In this document: positions 10,270-24,087 of the stretch, piece after piece
Position numbering within the stretch: position 1 is the first letter of the stretch
Layout of the letters: every line of letters starts with the position of its first letter
Origin: Enoplosus armatus
Lineage: Eukaryota > Chordata > Actinopteri > Centrarchiformes > Enoplosidae
Length of the DNA stretch: 64,000 bases
Reading direction: 5' to 3'
Assembly (NCBI RefSeq): GCF_043641665.1
Contig: NC_092186.1
Location: 25,887,501-25,951,500, forward strand
Translations under genes and position numbers: made by a program
The notes under the pieces: generated by a model
The model's input: the letters and a program-made list of their open reading frames with translations, nothing else
The model's database searches: none
What the model was told of the DNA's origin: nothing

Positions 10270-13200
10270 CACCAGGCTGTTTCACTGCCCTCTCTGGTTA
10301 AAAGTCTTGTTTTTTGTTCTGGTTGATGAATATTGACAATAAATCTGATTCCATACATCCAGCAATGTGAACGGGAGAAACATTAACAAGGTCGACTACA
10401 TGCAGCTCCAATTACGAGCTCTGATTCAGGAAGTGGGAGGTCATGGCTGGGTTTGGAGACTAAAAAATGATCCGCATGGCTTGACCAGACCCTGGGTAAT
10501 GCAATGATGGTTCTTTGGTTCTCCCATGAGAATCCTATTAAACCAAGCTGGCTATGCGTAATGAGCACAACATCAAATTTGGTGGGGGGAGGGGGGCAAA
10601 GGCGGAAAAGGTGAAAGGTCGAGTAGGAACATTAAGGGAATGGAAATTTTATATTAGTTTAGTCACAAAGGGAAATAAGTTTGACTTTATATACAGCTGA
10701 CAGGAAAATGTAAATCTAAATTGGACATGAACGGGCAAATGCATTCTCGTCGTATTGAACGAAAACAACAAACAAGACGAACACTCAAAACAAGGAAACC
10801 CTTAGAGGATACTTTTTTTTTTTTGATTTACGTACAGAATATAGTTAAAGATCAAGCAATCAGATGCCTGCCTGTTACAAGAAATGTGCTTTCAGATTAA
10901 CGACAGCATAGTTTACCAGACATAGCGTGTGAGTCGTCAGATGATTTGTGCTTCATCCCTCTGTGCGCACTTGAGAGACGTGTCTTTTGATCCACCGGAG
11001 AGTTGCAGAACTGCCTGCTCAAGGACATATAATCCACCGCTCACACTCAGAAGACTCCGAAGTCTTCATAGGTTGTTGGGACAATCGACACTCAAGCAGC
11101 AAGAAAATACAAGAAGATGTTGGAGCGCATAGGGACAACATGCACTCATTGGTGCAGTACCAGGGCCCCGTTTGAGTTGAGGGAATAATCTGAACAGTGT
11201 AAGACAAGAAGCAGAGCAGGAAATGGAAATGTCATCGGTTGCTTCGCATGCATGTGGCTGTTACTTCCCCCCCCCCCCCCCCCGAGTGAAGTAACCCGAC
11301 TCCCAAATGTACCGTTAGCTCACAGAACAGGTCATGAAATATGGGGTTTAGAAGACGTGAGCTAAACTTTGTGGGGCAATGCAGGAAGTAGAAAGCTCGC
11401 AGTACTGCAGCACGTTGATGTACGGGTATCTGTCCTTCTGAAAGTGAACAATATTTCAACGTGTGTCGATCATTTAGAGCACATCTTTTTTATAGTGCGT
11501 CACTCATTTTCCTGGCAACTGCAAAACGTGACTTTCGCAAGCCACCGTCTTCGCGTCTATGTGTTTTCTATCCCAACACACACAGCAGGTGCACTTGCAG
11601 CTCTAACAGCGGTGGTTTTGAGAACGCATTGCTGGTGTTAGGTTTAGTTCTCTAGTATGTAGGCCAGGCAGGGGCCAGGGCGATGCCTCAAAGGAGGAGG
11701 TCCTCAGAGGGCAATGTTTCTGATCAACAGGTTCATTATCGGAGCTAGCTTCTTTATGGCTGCAATGAACACACTGTGTAATTTCCCTCTATAATTTAGC
11801 AGATAGGAATTCATCGGGGGGGGGGGGGGGGGGGGGGCTGTGTCAGCAATTGCCTTCCAGTGTGAGCACTCCGCACTCTGGAGAAAATGAGAATCATTCA
11901 TTTCTCACTCAGAGCTGAGATTTTCTCAGATTCTTATAGAAACCATATTATTAAAGCCTCTGAACCTGATTGAACCAAAGCCCAGTTAGAACACACAGAC
12001 ATTCACACACACAATGCATAAACTCAGTTTTTTTTTTCCCCCAGTGATGTCAGTGTCTTATCCAATTGTCACTGAGGATGAAAGTCCATAAATCGACATC
12101 GGAATCGTATCAGAAAGGGGTTCTTCATAACTCGCCACATAATCGTCAAATGTAGACGATCGGTTTGGTATCAAAAGCAAATCAGTGGTGAAATGGCACT
12201 TCTGATTTTTGCCCACATGAGTACCCTTACTTCTTACTGCGTACCGCCACCTCCCGGTGAGTCTAGGTACGCATCCTTCACACTCGCGCAACGCTTGATT
12301 CCCCTCCATCTGCTTTTATCCAATTTTGAAAAAAAAGTATGACAACAAAGCACAGAAGCCCTGCATGTTTTCAGGCCTGAGCCAGTGCAACAATGTTTGT
12401 TCTGTCATGCTATGTATACACCATTATTACAAGGGGGAAATGCTGATTTACCAGAAGATAAAGTTTATCAGTTTAAGTTGAGTTGACACACTGTACTTCA
12501 AGGTGGCCTTTGATGTGACTGCACCACGCAGTCTGTGCCCAGACATCATGGACTAGCCTTTGGTGTTCCTTCTCATTATCCAATTGAATCTGCAGGCCAA
12601 CAGATTTTATTCTAGCATACATGCAATATTGTATTTGTGTACAAACTGGAAAGGTATGTCGTATGTAATGAAATGCATAAAAAAATTAATCTGAAGCGGG
12701 ATATATTACCAAGATATGCGCATAAATATAAATGTATCCAAGACGCGTGCCATGAGTTAAGGTCCTGGCACCTTTTTTGGTCCAATTCGGGCGCTGGTGG
12801 CAGCTAACGCGGCACGACTTTCTGTTGGAGCAGTTTTTTTTACGGAGCCCTGGAGTGGCCATAGAGAGGGGAAAAAAGGAAAACGAGTTCCCATGTTTTG
12901 ATTAATTCGTGCTTAATTAATTTGAGATAAGTGTACGTACAGACAGCCAGCACAGCAGACCGGCCTTGTTTAGCAGCGTTGAGTAATTCTGAAGAGCTAT
13001 GAGTTTGAACAGTTTGAGTCAAGGCTGTGTTGGCTTGGTGGTATGAATTTACACATTACGTGTTAGAATTTTGAATTAAGCAGGCCTCTCTGCAAAGGCA
13101 TTAAAATAATCACAAGGGGGACTGCATTAAGATTGTAGGATTCACTTCTGCGATTGACGGATGCATTTGCTGTCAACAGGAAGTTGCGGTGAACAAGAAC

Positions 13201-14439
13201 TGAAAGGGATAGAGTTTTACCAGTCGCCACGACTGACACCAAGAAATGAGATTAAATGTAATAATGATCAAGATCATCTGAATTTTTAGACTTTCAGGAC
13301 ACAAATATTTGTATTCAAGCACTCACACACTTGTTCTCATCCAGCCAAGGCTCACTTTATGGCTCGTATGCTATAACCCCCCCCCCCACCGCCTTTACCC
13401 AGCTTGTTTTAGGATTTGCAACTCCCCGGGGTCACATACACATAATCATTTGCAAAATAGAATCAGTTTAGTGCCCTGTTTCTTCGCCTCCATCCTTTCC
13501 AGCGTTCATGCGGCGTGTGGGTACTGCTACCATACTTTGTGTGGGAGGCAATTTTGTGGGTCATGAACAAGGAGCAGGAGAGAACAATGTATTATTTATA
13601 AGAACAAACACAAGTGGCAGCAGTCTCTCTGCATCCAGCTCTCCAAGTTAAGATCACTGAGTCTCTTCCAGGCTGACTGTTTGTGGGTATTAGATTATGG
13701 GAGGGGGGGGGGGGGGGGGGCAGGAAGGTGACATACAGTAAGTCCAGTATGAACTTATGCATATCTTAACTCTTAAAGATGCTAAATCGGTGTCCACGGG
13801 AATCGAGCTGCAAGGGTCCACTGTAACTGAACACCACACGAACAAAAGGCCGCAAAGGGCGCCTTCGAGGGGATAACTCCACCCACAGACGCCCCTCGCG
13901 TCGTCGCGTGCCATCCATCACTCATGTTGAGTTAATTGCAGAAATGAATTTTGTGATGACTTATTGAACTGTTGTCGTTTACTATTCTGCTCAGTCATAG
14001 CTGTCTACTCAGGCTTGGTCTGAATATCGGATTTGCTGTGCCTGCGCTGGCAGACTGCTATTGACGAGGGGCGTAAGCTGATTGGTCCACCAGAATGTAA
14101 AGCTTCGTCTTGATTAAGATTGTGGGGGGTGGAGGTTTTTGACGTATGGCTTATCATGTCGTAATCGGAATTAAGAAGGCCGCACCAGAGTGTTGAAAAG
14201 AACCCTTCCCAGCGCCTGCAGGCTATTATAACCAGCCTCGCTGCAATGAACCAGAAAAGAGGACAAAACAAAAGTGACAGACTTTAAATAAAAAGCATAA
14301 CAAGCATTATTAAGCCACATAAGTGTCATAGCCTGACACGTCCTATAGAATCAACAGTAGACAACAGCAGCGACTGCAGCCCACAATCACGTGTACATAA
14401 GCAAAGGAGAAACTGCGCAGTTTCTGTACACAGTGTGGC

Positions 14440-14441
<2 letters not shown>

Positions 14442-14494
<53 letters not shown>
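14442..14494. repeat. CA microsatellite
   Basis: Roughly 25 CA units with one AA interruption at 14480-14482. Confidence 0.95.
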
Positions 14495-14495
<1 letters not shown>

Positions 14496-14812
14496 GCTGT
14501 GGAAGCAGCGAGCTAGCTTCAGAGACACTTTCTGTCTTGCCTCCGCGCAGCCATGTATCAGACATTCTGCCTGCTCTCTCTCTCCATTACGCCACGGAAG
14601 CGGGAAGTTACCGGCAGTGCACGGCTGACAGTTTATGCTGACAGGCCCGTCAGGGAGCAGCGCGGGGGGAACTGGCAGGATTTTTCTGTATTAGAGGGCA
14701 GGAGAGCTGTGCTGTGAAAATCAATGAGCAAACGTTTGCTCTTCCCTCCATCCTCTGCAGGGTTTGTTCACTTGATAGGCCCGTGCAAATATGCTATTTC
14801 TGTTTACATAGG

Positions 14813-15070
14813 ACGATGGCTGCAGCGATTGCTCGAGCAGTCGATCGAAAAAAAAAGAGAAAATCAGCTGTCAAATATTTTGATAATCGATAAATTGTTT
14901 GTCATTTATTTCGAGCACAAATGTCAAACGTTTGCTGGTTCCGGCTTCTTAAATGTGAGGATTTGCTGCTTTTCTTTGTCGTTTATGACACTAAGTGAAG
15001 AGGACAAAAAAAAAAAGCTATTTGAATGCCTCACTAAAAGACTCATCGATTAATGGTGACAATAATCAGC
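14813..15070 (+). mobile_element. partial copy of a common teleost interspersed repeat
   Basis: Recognised by text similarity to a widespread fish repeat: ATTTTGATAATCGATAAATT, then CTGGTTCCGGCTTCTTAAAT and GAGGATTTGCTGCTTTTCTT. It has a cluster of A/T-rich ATCGAT motifs and no coding capacity. Family name not assigned; the call rests on memory of the repeat. Confidence 0.5.
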
Positions 15071-18000
15071 AGTTTATGGGATAACATTTTTTTTTTGTGA
15101 TATTACATCACTTTCATTTATTTAGCTGCCACTTTCATCCAAGGAGTGCATTCAACCCAAAAGCTGCAAGACTCGTGCAAGTACATCAACTGCCTCAAAT
15201 ACGCCGAACTGCTTCAAATGCTATATTAAAGGATAATTACAACTCTGTCTTTACTTTTTTTTTTATACTCGGTAATAACACACTCAACAAGTTCGGCCCT
15301 ATCACCAAACAAGAACAAGAAGCCGATATTGGGCCGAGATGTTCAGTGTCGAACATTAGTTCGGTGCAGACGCGTTCGAGATTCTTTCTTTCTACAATCT
15401 CAGACACACATGGCAACTGTGATATTGTTAAAGTTAGGGGAAGGCTGTTGTTAAGCTGTGGTTAAGGAATGGTTAAGGTTGGGCACCTGAAAGACTTTCA
15501 GTCAAGGTAGGGAAAGCAAAGCCGAGCAAAAACTGATTGCACGCCTGTGCATGAATGCAAACTCATGCTACACCCTTACTTTCTCGCTACATAAAGGGCA
15601 GACTGCCTCCTGCGTTGGCACTAAACATTGACATTGGATGTAAATTGTGAGGTACTTCTGCAGACACTGGGCTGTCAAGTTAATAATTAAAACCCAGGAA
15701 TGAAAAAAAACAGAGGAGTCCGCTGATTAGACAGGTCTTAAACAAAGCCCTGGGTCGGGCACATTTATTTGGAAGAGAAAACAAAGCCAGACGGTAAGAT
15801 TCATACCCAAACCGTCGGTGACAGTTTACTGACCCGCCTCCTGCTTTGACCTGCCGTAAATAAAGTGCTTTAGGTAGTCTGGATAAACTGGCGGCTTGTT
15901 TAGAGCATGTTCTGTTACCGCAACCAAAAACCGCAAAAATAAGCAGAAATATTCTTGAAGGAAGCGCATTATTTTTGCTGTCCCGGAATGATTAGTGATA
16001 ACCGCTGTTTGGGGGCATTTCACTCCGCCCATATTAGCATTGACGACCACTATTTTATTCCTGCTAGAGGGCTAACTTTATTGACCTCTGCACAAACTAA
16101 ACAGATTCCCTTTTCCATATAAGTCTGTCTTGTTATTGAAGAACTTTGCATGAGCAGCTCTCCACTCCTCGGGGGAAGGCTAATAAGAGAACTGTGAAAG
16201 GCGCCGCAGTGTTTCTACCTTGGAATGTCCAGAAGCAGGGAGCCAGATTGTTTATATGTCACTTTGACTGATCAGGGGTTGATTTGCATGGCTGCTCCCT
16301 CTCCCACTCCACAGCCTAATGAGCCTCTGCGAGGAGAAGACACTTTGTGTGAAACTGTTGTCACTTGTCACTGTGAATTGCCTCCGAAACACAGCTTTAT
16401 TCCGCCTCACACAACATTTGACTGCCTGGCTTCATGCCTAGACACCATTAAATTCTTGAGCCCAAATGAGAAACAGGCCTGTAAGACAAGTGTGCTGCGG
16501 TGGGTGACAATGAGATGTGAAACAACTGGCTGTAAACTCAGGAGTTGGGGAATCATTTTGATGAGGAATTGTTGTGACCAAGGAATAGTATTAAGGCCCA
16601 GTCATTTTTGGGTCCTCCACCGCAGTCATTTTCCACCTGCTTACCCTTCATCTGGGACATCTGTTAAGACTCTATCTACCGGCCTGCAAAGATTTTGCTA
16701 AAACTGTAGCAGCAGCAGATAGTAACTTTAAAACAGTAGTTGGTTACGTGGAAAACACAAATGCAGTCACTTTTAGCACTTTTATTTTGACTAATCCCTA
16801 ATACACCGTCCCGCTGCCCCAAATACTCACTAGAGCACCAAATGTGGATTAATCCGCTGGTGAAAATAGTCCCCCAACAAATGCACTATTACCAGTTCTT
16901 TGACTCAGTTCCATGAAATGATCCTAGCCAGTCCTCTCCAATCACATGGTTATACGCCAGACTTGTGACTCATGACAGACCCGTATCACGATGGCAGGGT
17001 TGCGGGTACGTTTTGTTCAGTTGCGGTTAAACCTGCCTAAAGCCTTGTTTGTGTGCGAGACAGTAATTCAGGCCTCCATAGATTTGTGGCGCGAGGCTTG
17101 AGATTGCACAGAGACGTTTATGCTTAACGATCCGTTGCAGTATTCTCGAAACGCCGGGGGGGGGTTATCATAAACCAACATGGCTGCACCCTGCACCAGA
17201 GCTTGTTGTTGCTGAGGAGGAATGCATCTGTTTTTAGCCATTAAATGTGGCGGCAGTCTCTCTCCGTCAGTTCAGAAGCACGTGGCTGTCCCTGTGGTCT
17301 CTCACGGAGGGGGTCGTAGGGGTGCTTGACATGACGTACGTACCGACTCGGCCAGTCCACTTTCACAGGCGTCCGCGTTGACGTCCTTTCGGGAGCACAG
17401 ACCAATGGTCAACAATTTAATGGTGGAGAAAAGCACTAGATACTTGAATATTTTTTTATTAACTCGCATGCAAATGGTCAAATTTACTTTGGCACAAACG
17501 TTTGCGTATCAGTCACTTCAGTCCCAACATCACAATTCCAGGCTTCACATCCACGAGCACGGGATGCGAAGAAAATCAGCATGACGCGTCAAGGTTTCAC
17601 TGGCATGGAGAGTGACGAGCGGCAGTCAGCGTAGCATGTAAGCAGCATGTGTGGATGGATTTCCTGGCTGGCGTCAGAGAGCCATCACAGGCCTCTGCAG
17701 CATCTCCTGTTTACTGTGGCACCATTTACCGGAGTGATCGAATGAAGAGATGAGCTGCTTACCGATGCCGCCACTACACTGCAAATATACAGTACAAGGC
17801 TGGTCTGAGAAATACATTGTGGTTTGGGGGGAGTATACATGTAACCATGCAAAGGGAACCCTCCAGACATACAGTAGGTGACATTTCTTATTTAAGAAAG
17901 GTGGAGCAAACTCAAAACTGCGAATGTGTAAATGAATAGGTGTTAATTATGAGATGTCATACTTATCATCAGTTGCTGTTAATTGCACTAAATGTTGCGT

Positions 18001-20017
18001 AATTACTAAATGCTCTTCTATATTTCCTGGCTCGGAGTTTGGGTTTTAAAACAATTTGGCAGTGTTTCTGTGTTTGGTTGTGTTTTCTGTATTTAGTTTT
18101 GGGCTTCATGTTTCTATATTTGCTTGTGTTTTCTCACTTCTTTTGCACTGTTTTTATTATGTTTCTAAATCGCGCGCATGTGTAGAAATTGACGAAGGTG
18201 TTTTCTTAATTTGCTTTTGTTTTTGCCTATTGTCTATATATCTTCTTGAGTTACAGTGCCTTGAGCTCTCAGGGCCACTGCACTTCCAAGACTAAAAGTC
18301 CGACACAAGTTGCTGGCAAACAAACAAACAACCCACCGACTGTGATCATATGGCATACTGTCTATTTAAATGTTGCTAAACTGGCATATAAATGTGGTGT
18401 CATCACCATTTTTCCCCCACTTCAAACACAAATACAGAAATTACTAACGTGAAATAACCAAAACTGTTCTAACTTGAACCGGAAGAAAAACGTCCACGTT
18501 GAAGTCCGTCCCTCATAGTAACAAGCTGATTTCATACATGGCATAGCATTCTGTTGTCCACGTACATCACGTGTATGCCTACAAACAGACAAGGAAAAAC
18601 TCTCAGTTTACCCATATTGACGTTTCATACACATAACAGGGATCATCTACACGTTACAAAAAATAATTACATGCCTCTGTAATTTTATTGAAGGAAGTAG
18701 ACCCATCAATGAAAGCAATCTTTTCACATTTTTAATTGTCAAGGCAAGCAAATAAAAGCCCTCACTTGCAAGAAATTAACCTCAATGTATTATTCACTAA
18801 TCAATTTGGATAACACCGTGAACTGCCGGGGTTTTTTAAATCTCTTCTGCTGGCTACTTCTTTTATTTATTTTTTTTCCCCCAAAAATGATATGAATGTA
18901 TGTAGAATGAGTTTAAAACAATTTAAATGGCCTTTCCATTATTAATGAGGACAATCTGGACCGACTCCTGTCCATCCATTGATTGCCTGCTTCAAATTGC
19001 CTCTTAATTTCATCACTATATGCAGAATATGGTGTCTAGTCCAGCTTTTAGTTGCAGTCTGGCTGCTGTCTGGCCTTCAGCATATGGCTCAAGTTGTTTT
19101 TAGGAGTCTGCGATGGGCAGGGAGTAATGTTAGATCTGGCAGTGGGGTGGCAAGGGAAACATTTGTAAGGAAGCCAAGGAGAGACAGGCCCTCAAAATAA
19201 AATAAGACAAAACATGCGACATGACATCCCTGATGGTGGCACCTTTCAAGCAAAAGTATCCAGGCCCTGATACAGAAGACAAGGTGATTTCAGTAATTCT
19301 AATACAATACTTTTTTTTTTGCATTGGTACCAATCTGCTGCTGAAATCACTTACATTTTGTCAGTAGCCTGCAATTTAGCTGTCAGAGCAGGCTAAGCTA
19401 TAATTTCCCCTCTACAGAAGCAGACGCCTAGAATTGTCGGCTGGTCCGTGACAGGGCCCATGCGGATCCGTAGCAGATCCCAGCTGGGTCCTTGGCTGTA
19501 ATGAGATCCCCTCTTCGATGGCGTAGTGAACGCAGCCCGACTCATGATGCCCCTGAGCACTAGAAACCAGCTGCAATGCTCTATCTATCCACCAGGAGTG
19601 ATTATGGAAGCGTAAACGGTTTACACTATTATCAGACTGCAGTGACCATTATACTTCAAGTTTTCATTGAGCCAGTGCGCCTGAAATCAGCTGTGGGGGC
19701 TTTCTCCCCAGGCGACAAAGGTGTATATTGCGTTTACTGTTTTACTGTATTTCTAAAGAGATGACAGCACATTTTAGGGACTATAATGTTGACTGTTGGG
19801 GCCCGTGCTGTCAGAGCCCCAGGGCACTCAGTTTTATGTCACTGAGACGGCGCCGACCACTAACGTTGTGGTGGAACACTGTAGAACACTGAAGAACACT
19901 GGAAATGCTCTGCATGCTACGTAAAAACACAAATGCAACAGGTTTGAAAAGAAAAGGTCCAAATACAGTAACATTTAAATGGTCAGCAGTCATCCTCATG
20001 GCCGTCAGGCTTTAGAT

Positions 20018-20275
20018 GAGACTTACTATGACAAGACTTGAGATTTGACTCGAACTTGCACCGATTGACCTGAGACTCGATATGAAATTGTCTCCATTGA
20101 GTTGGGCCATAATCTAGACTTCTTTTCAGTTGCCTTTACACGTTATTTGAGCCAATTTCAACCAAATTGAGCCTTGACTTAGACATATATCAACTGACTT
20201 GAGACTTCGTGTGACCTTGTCTCTATTGACTTAAAACTTGACTTGGACTCAATTGACTCAACTAAATAGCAGCCC
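20018..20275. repeat. degenerate GACTTGAGAC-type tandem repeat
   Basis: A block from 20063 (GATTGACCTGAGACTCGATA...) recurs about 129 nt later from 20192 (AACTGACTTGAGACTTCGTG...), with the same TTGTCTC-ATTGA pattern following each. Shorter GACTTGA/GACTTGG words occur throughout. It is a diverged minisatellite-like array of about two long units. Confidence 0.7.
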
Positions 20276-23200
20276 TGGAACAAGATCATTAGTGTTGGGA
20301 TAGAGGGTGTGCAAGAGTTCTGTGGGTCAGACTACATTATGTTTAACTTGGCAGTGTAATGCACCAATAAATGGTAATAGAACCATGTTTATGATTCACA
20401 TTTGTTACAATCGTCTCATGGGGGTTTCGCTGCTGTGTTTGGTTGTTCTAGTTGTTATAGTGGACAGGGTTGTGTGTTGTGTTTTGAGTCAGAACTGACT
20501 TTTGAACTAAACTTTGGTGGCAATACATTTTGCAGCAAAACATCCAATCAATTTAGTAAAGACGAGAATGATTGAGTCCGTAAACACAAGTTGCCTTGCT
20601 TGACCTGCACACTGAGGACTAATCTTCTACTTACTTTTGAGTGGAAGCAGTTGTAGTAAAAAAATGATGAAGGGATTTAAAGATAGTGTCTCTACACTGG
20701 GTTGAAAGATTCTTTAAGTTCTACTCTTCTCAATTTTCTGCTCATCACAAATGCCCGTCCTTGAGGATCACATGTGACAGGAGACATTTCTAAGGAAATC
20801 ATTCCAAGAGAAACAGCAACCGCATGGTCAGAGAAGAATGCAAGTGAGAGACAACCCACAGCTGCCAGTGAAGTGAGGCGAGGGCACCGGCATGTTTTAC
20901 ATTTAGAGTGTCAAGCCTCAGGGTCAGCCAAGAGCAGCCAAGGGAAATAAATACCTTAACAATGGTACGATCCACTCGCTTCTTCTCCACCCACCTCCTC
21001 TGCTTCCTTGAAACCTCTGATAAAAACCCTCTGTGCTGGCTTGACTCTCACATGCTAACTTCTTTTGGCATAGTGCTGTAAAGGGCAGTATTTCCCTGCT
21101 GTACATTGGCCATTCCTCAGAACCCTACAGTAACCTGTTGTACAACTTGTATGACTGGATTTCCATGGTAATGTACCTGGGGAGCGGTTGTTGGCTCCGA
21201 CTGTACAAATGGGCTTTGAATCACATTGAACTTTAAAGAGCACACTTTATCAGTTGCCAAAAGTTACAGTGAAAATGTCATGCCTTGTCGGCTCTTCGTG
21301 AGTCCCTACCGGGGGGGAATAGGATTTAACCCCTGCATGGAACGTACACATCCCTCTTTGCGGCTCGCCGTTTTGTTGTAAATGTGGAATACTGATCGAT
21401 AGGGCCGAACGTTATTGCACATGTTGCTAGGTTTAGGATACTAAAACACTTGGTTAAGGTTATGAAGGATGTTTTTGCTCAAATATTGGAAAAGTCAACG
21501 CGTTCCATCTTGCATTTCAAGAAATGCATTCAAACCACCAACTCTCTCTCTCACTAGTGCTTTCCTAAAATACGTAGTACCATACAAGTTGTGCAGTTCT
21601 TTGGTGGTGTCTGCGCTGTGTCACTCGGGGGACGGGCTAATGATACTGTAAGTCAGCAGCAGCCTCTCAACTCTTGGTTTTGGTGTCATAATTATCGGTT
21701 GAGCTCGGCTGAGTTTTCTCCATTTTGCGCTGGCGAAGAGAATAATGGCCTAGTTTACTGGTACGACAGCAGGTCGTGCAGTGGATTATTATGGCGTATT
21801 TTCGGAAGGATTTGTTGCGCTCATACACAGACTTTTCTGAATTGGGACAGATCCTTATAGGTGGAATAACAGTAGTTTGAATTTGAACAGTAACAGCCCT
21901 AGTCCTAACTGCTGCAGAGTTGTCTGAACAGATCAGAAACATTACTGACGCTTTAGTTGCCAGGAGAGGATTCTGTAGGAAAACAGATGAAATACGTTGA
22001 CAGTGAATGTTCTACAGATACATTTTGTGTTGGTGGTGAACAGTTTGGCTGATGCATTCAATAGAAGTGTTTCTTCTTAGTGTTGATAATACCGTAAACC
22101 CTCCAGCCAGAAGCCCACTTCTCAAACCTCTCTAACTCAACTGGTATGTTTGTGTCTTTATAGATGACTATGAATCCATGACCTACTAATTTGGAAGTGT
22201 GGGTGGCCTGCCACAATATTTATGTTGTTGGGTACACAAACCACACAAGTAGAGGGCAGGCAGCAGCCTGTGAGAAGACTCTTGTGTTGTGCTGCTTTTC
22301 AAAGTTACAGCAGAAAAAACAAGTTTCCTATTGGAGGAGAATTGCTGACAGAGGACAATCTGAGGGCGGCAGTGAGGCAGTGGGGGAGCCGCTAGATGAC
22401 AATACGTTGATGCCTACGTGCCCCAACACTTCATCCACATATCATCCACACTAACACTGCCACACACTGACCCTGCGCTCAAGAAGCCACTCCTACCTCC
22501 TAATAAATAAAAAAAACACTGGCATTGTGGCCCTGTGGCTTTGTGCTTTTGCAGTTTAAGTTGCCTTAGAAATGCCTGAGTGTCATCCCCGACAACACTA
22601 GAGACCGATATCGAGCTGCTACGAGCCACTGGCATGGGTGGTGAGATGCTAATGCTATGCAATGCTAATAGAGTGCACAACCTGTACGTAAAGGAGATGA
22701 CTGGTGGGTGTCAGGCTCCTTTATCGGGCCCCTTTTGTCAGCCTTGCCTCCTTATGCAAATCCAGGTATTACAAGGTCTCTGAGTTCTTAGAACCATACT
22801 AAGGGCACATCAGTTTACTAGTCAAGATGAGTACTACCCAGCCTGGCTCTGAAGGCAGCTTTCTAAAGTCTTCCTCAAGAAAATAACCTTGAAGATGTCA
22901 TTAGGCTTATTAAACATAAGAACAGAAAGTCCCGTAGACTAAAAGTCGGGGTGTCTCTCAGCCACTGCTGTTTTGATTTGGACCGTCCTCTGTTTAATGT
23001 GTCTCTCGCACGTCCCCAACTTTTTCTGAAATGCAAATGCTAAACCTGTACCTATTTGATAATCGCAAGCAGTCTTCCTCTGCGATTTGGCTAGCACGTT
23101 GCCACATTTCTTCGGGTGTCAACCCCCACCAACTGTCCATCGGCGAGATAGCGTGACATTGAGGGACGCTTCCGAGGTCCGCACATCTGCGGTCCACAGG

Positions 23201-23706
23201 AATGTGTATTGCGCCACCTGTGTGAGACCCTAGTAGAGCACCAGATACAAACAAAATGTGGGCTGCTCGTTAGGAAACATAGTCCATAGCACCACTAGTG
23301 GTCAAAAACCCACCACTTCCACATATGCACGACTCCATGACATGAAGTGCAAGTGCGATTCATGTTCAACACCATTACACGTGCACGCCCTCAGTGAATA
23401 TGGGCCTCAGTGTTGGTGCACGATACATATTTATTCACGCAATCAAAGCGGGTTTTTCAAGGTTTTGATCCGTCCATTCACATGTGCCTGCTGCCTGCTA
23501 CTATTAATAAGACTGACAGGTGCCGCTTATTATCAGGGTAATGATGTTACTGGCATTGGGTTTGACTACAGGCTACAGGCACCAGACAGCTTTTGAAAGG
23601 GCACATTGTTATTGCAAGAACTACAGCAGATGCAGTGTGGTAAAAATCCCCGTAACTTGCCCAGAGATGTTTGTCTGTCAGGGCTCTTCATCTGATTTCT
23701 GGTTAT

Positions 23707-23750
23707 CCTCTCTTCCCTGCTCTCACCTTTCTTCCTTTCCCTCGCCTTTG

Positions 23751-23783
<33 letters not shown>

Positions 23784-23784
23784 G
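23707..23784 (+). promoter_or_regulatory. extended polypyrimidine tract/CT microsatellite at the Ig1 exon acceptor
   Basis: About 78 nt of almost pure C/T, including roughly 14 uninterrupted CT/TC units (23751-23778), ends CCCTCAG at the exon boundary. It supplies the U2AF-type pyrimidine tract for the Ig1 exon. CU-rich RNA of this kind is also the preferred ligand of PTB proteins, which can repress exons. Both roles are inference from sequence. Confidence 0.8.
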
Positions 23785-23930
23785 GCATGCCCAGCTTCGT
23801 CAAGTCCCCCGACGATCAGACCGGGATTTCGGGGGGAGTGGCGTCGTTCGTGTGCCAGGCGGTGGGTGAGCCCAAACCTCGCATCACCTGGATGAAGAAG
23901 GGGAAGAAAGTCAGCTCTCAGCGCTTTGAG
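23785..23930 (+). CDS. ptprf: ptprf exon: first half of Ig-like domain 1
   Basis: The exon is 146 nt, entering in phase 1 and leaving in phase 0, between an acceptor (CTCCCTCAG ending at 23784) and a donor (GTACGA at 23931). It encodes residues 32-80 of the receptor. Visible are the first Ig cysteine (FVCQA, Cys55), the core tryptophan (ITWMKKGKK, Trp67) and the family signature [11 protein letters not shown]. The [20 protein letters not shown] stretch matches LAR (PTPRF) rather than PTPRD or PTPRS, which as I recall carry D-P-R/K-P and W-N-K-K at these positions. Lys69, 70, 72 and 73 form the basic loop that in type IIa RPTPs binds heparan and chondroitin sulfate proteoglycans at the neuronal surface. 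The exon sits in a long intronic landscape, and its acceptor tract is a CT microsatellite. Confidence 0.97.
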
Positions 23931-24047
23931 GTACGACTCTACCTTTTGGCTGTTGCTGCCTGTTTCACATCTTCACACTGCTCATCATCCCTCTGCCTTT
24001 GTGTGCGTCTAAAAACAGAGTCAGAGCAGGATGGGTTGTGTGCTGTC

Positions 24048-24087
24048 CTTCTATATATATTTTATATGTATATATATATATATATAC
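24048..24087. repeat. TA-rich microsatellite
   Basis: Interrupted TATATA run soon after the Ig1 exon donor. Confidence 0.9.

Larger units (their letters stand above)
8985..23784 (+). other. 14.8-kb ptprf intron between signal-peptide and Ig1 exons
   Basis: The intron is bounded by GTGAGT and a long CT-rich tract ending CAG. Apart from listed repeats it holds homopolymers (C 11267-11283, G 11816-11837, C 13377-13387, G 13703-13720) and a degenerate GGTTAAGG-type tandem stretch (15424-15481). I recognise no exon or RNA gene. Stretches 10300-11250, 11900-13300, 15500-20000 and 20300-23700 look unique. Some, such as 16140-16720 and 18930-19560, read like possible conserved noncoding DNA, but that cannot be shown without alignment. 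Confidence 0.85.

Noticed and set aside
14326..14565. Cys-Val repeat proteins over CA/GT tracts (also 6587-6862, 35753-35944)
   Set aside because: Microsatellite translation artefacts.
22994..23254. 86-codon minus-strand frame
   Set aside because: No recognisable motif or family, no splice context; treated as chance.
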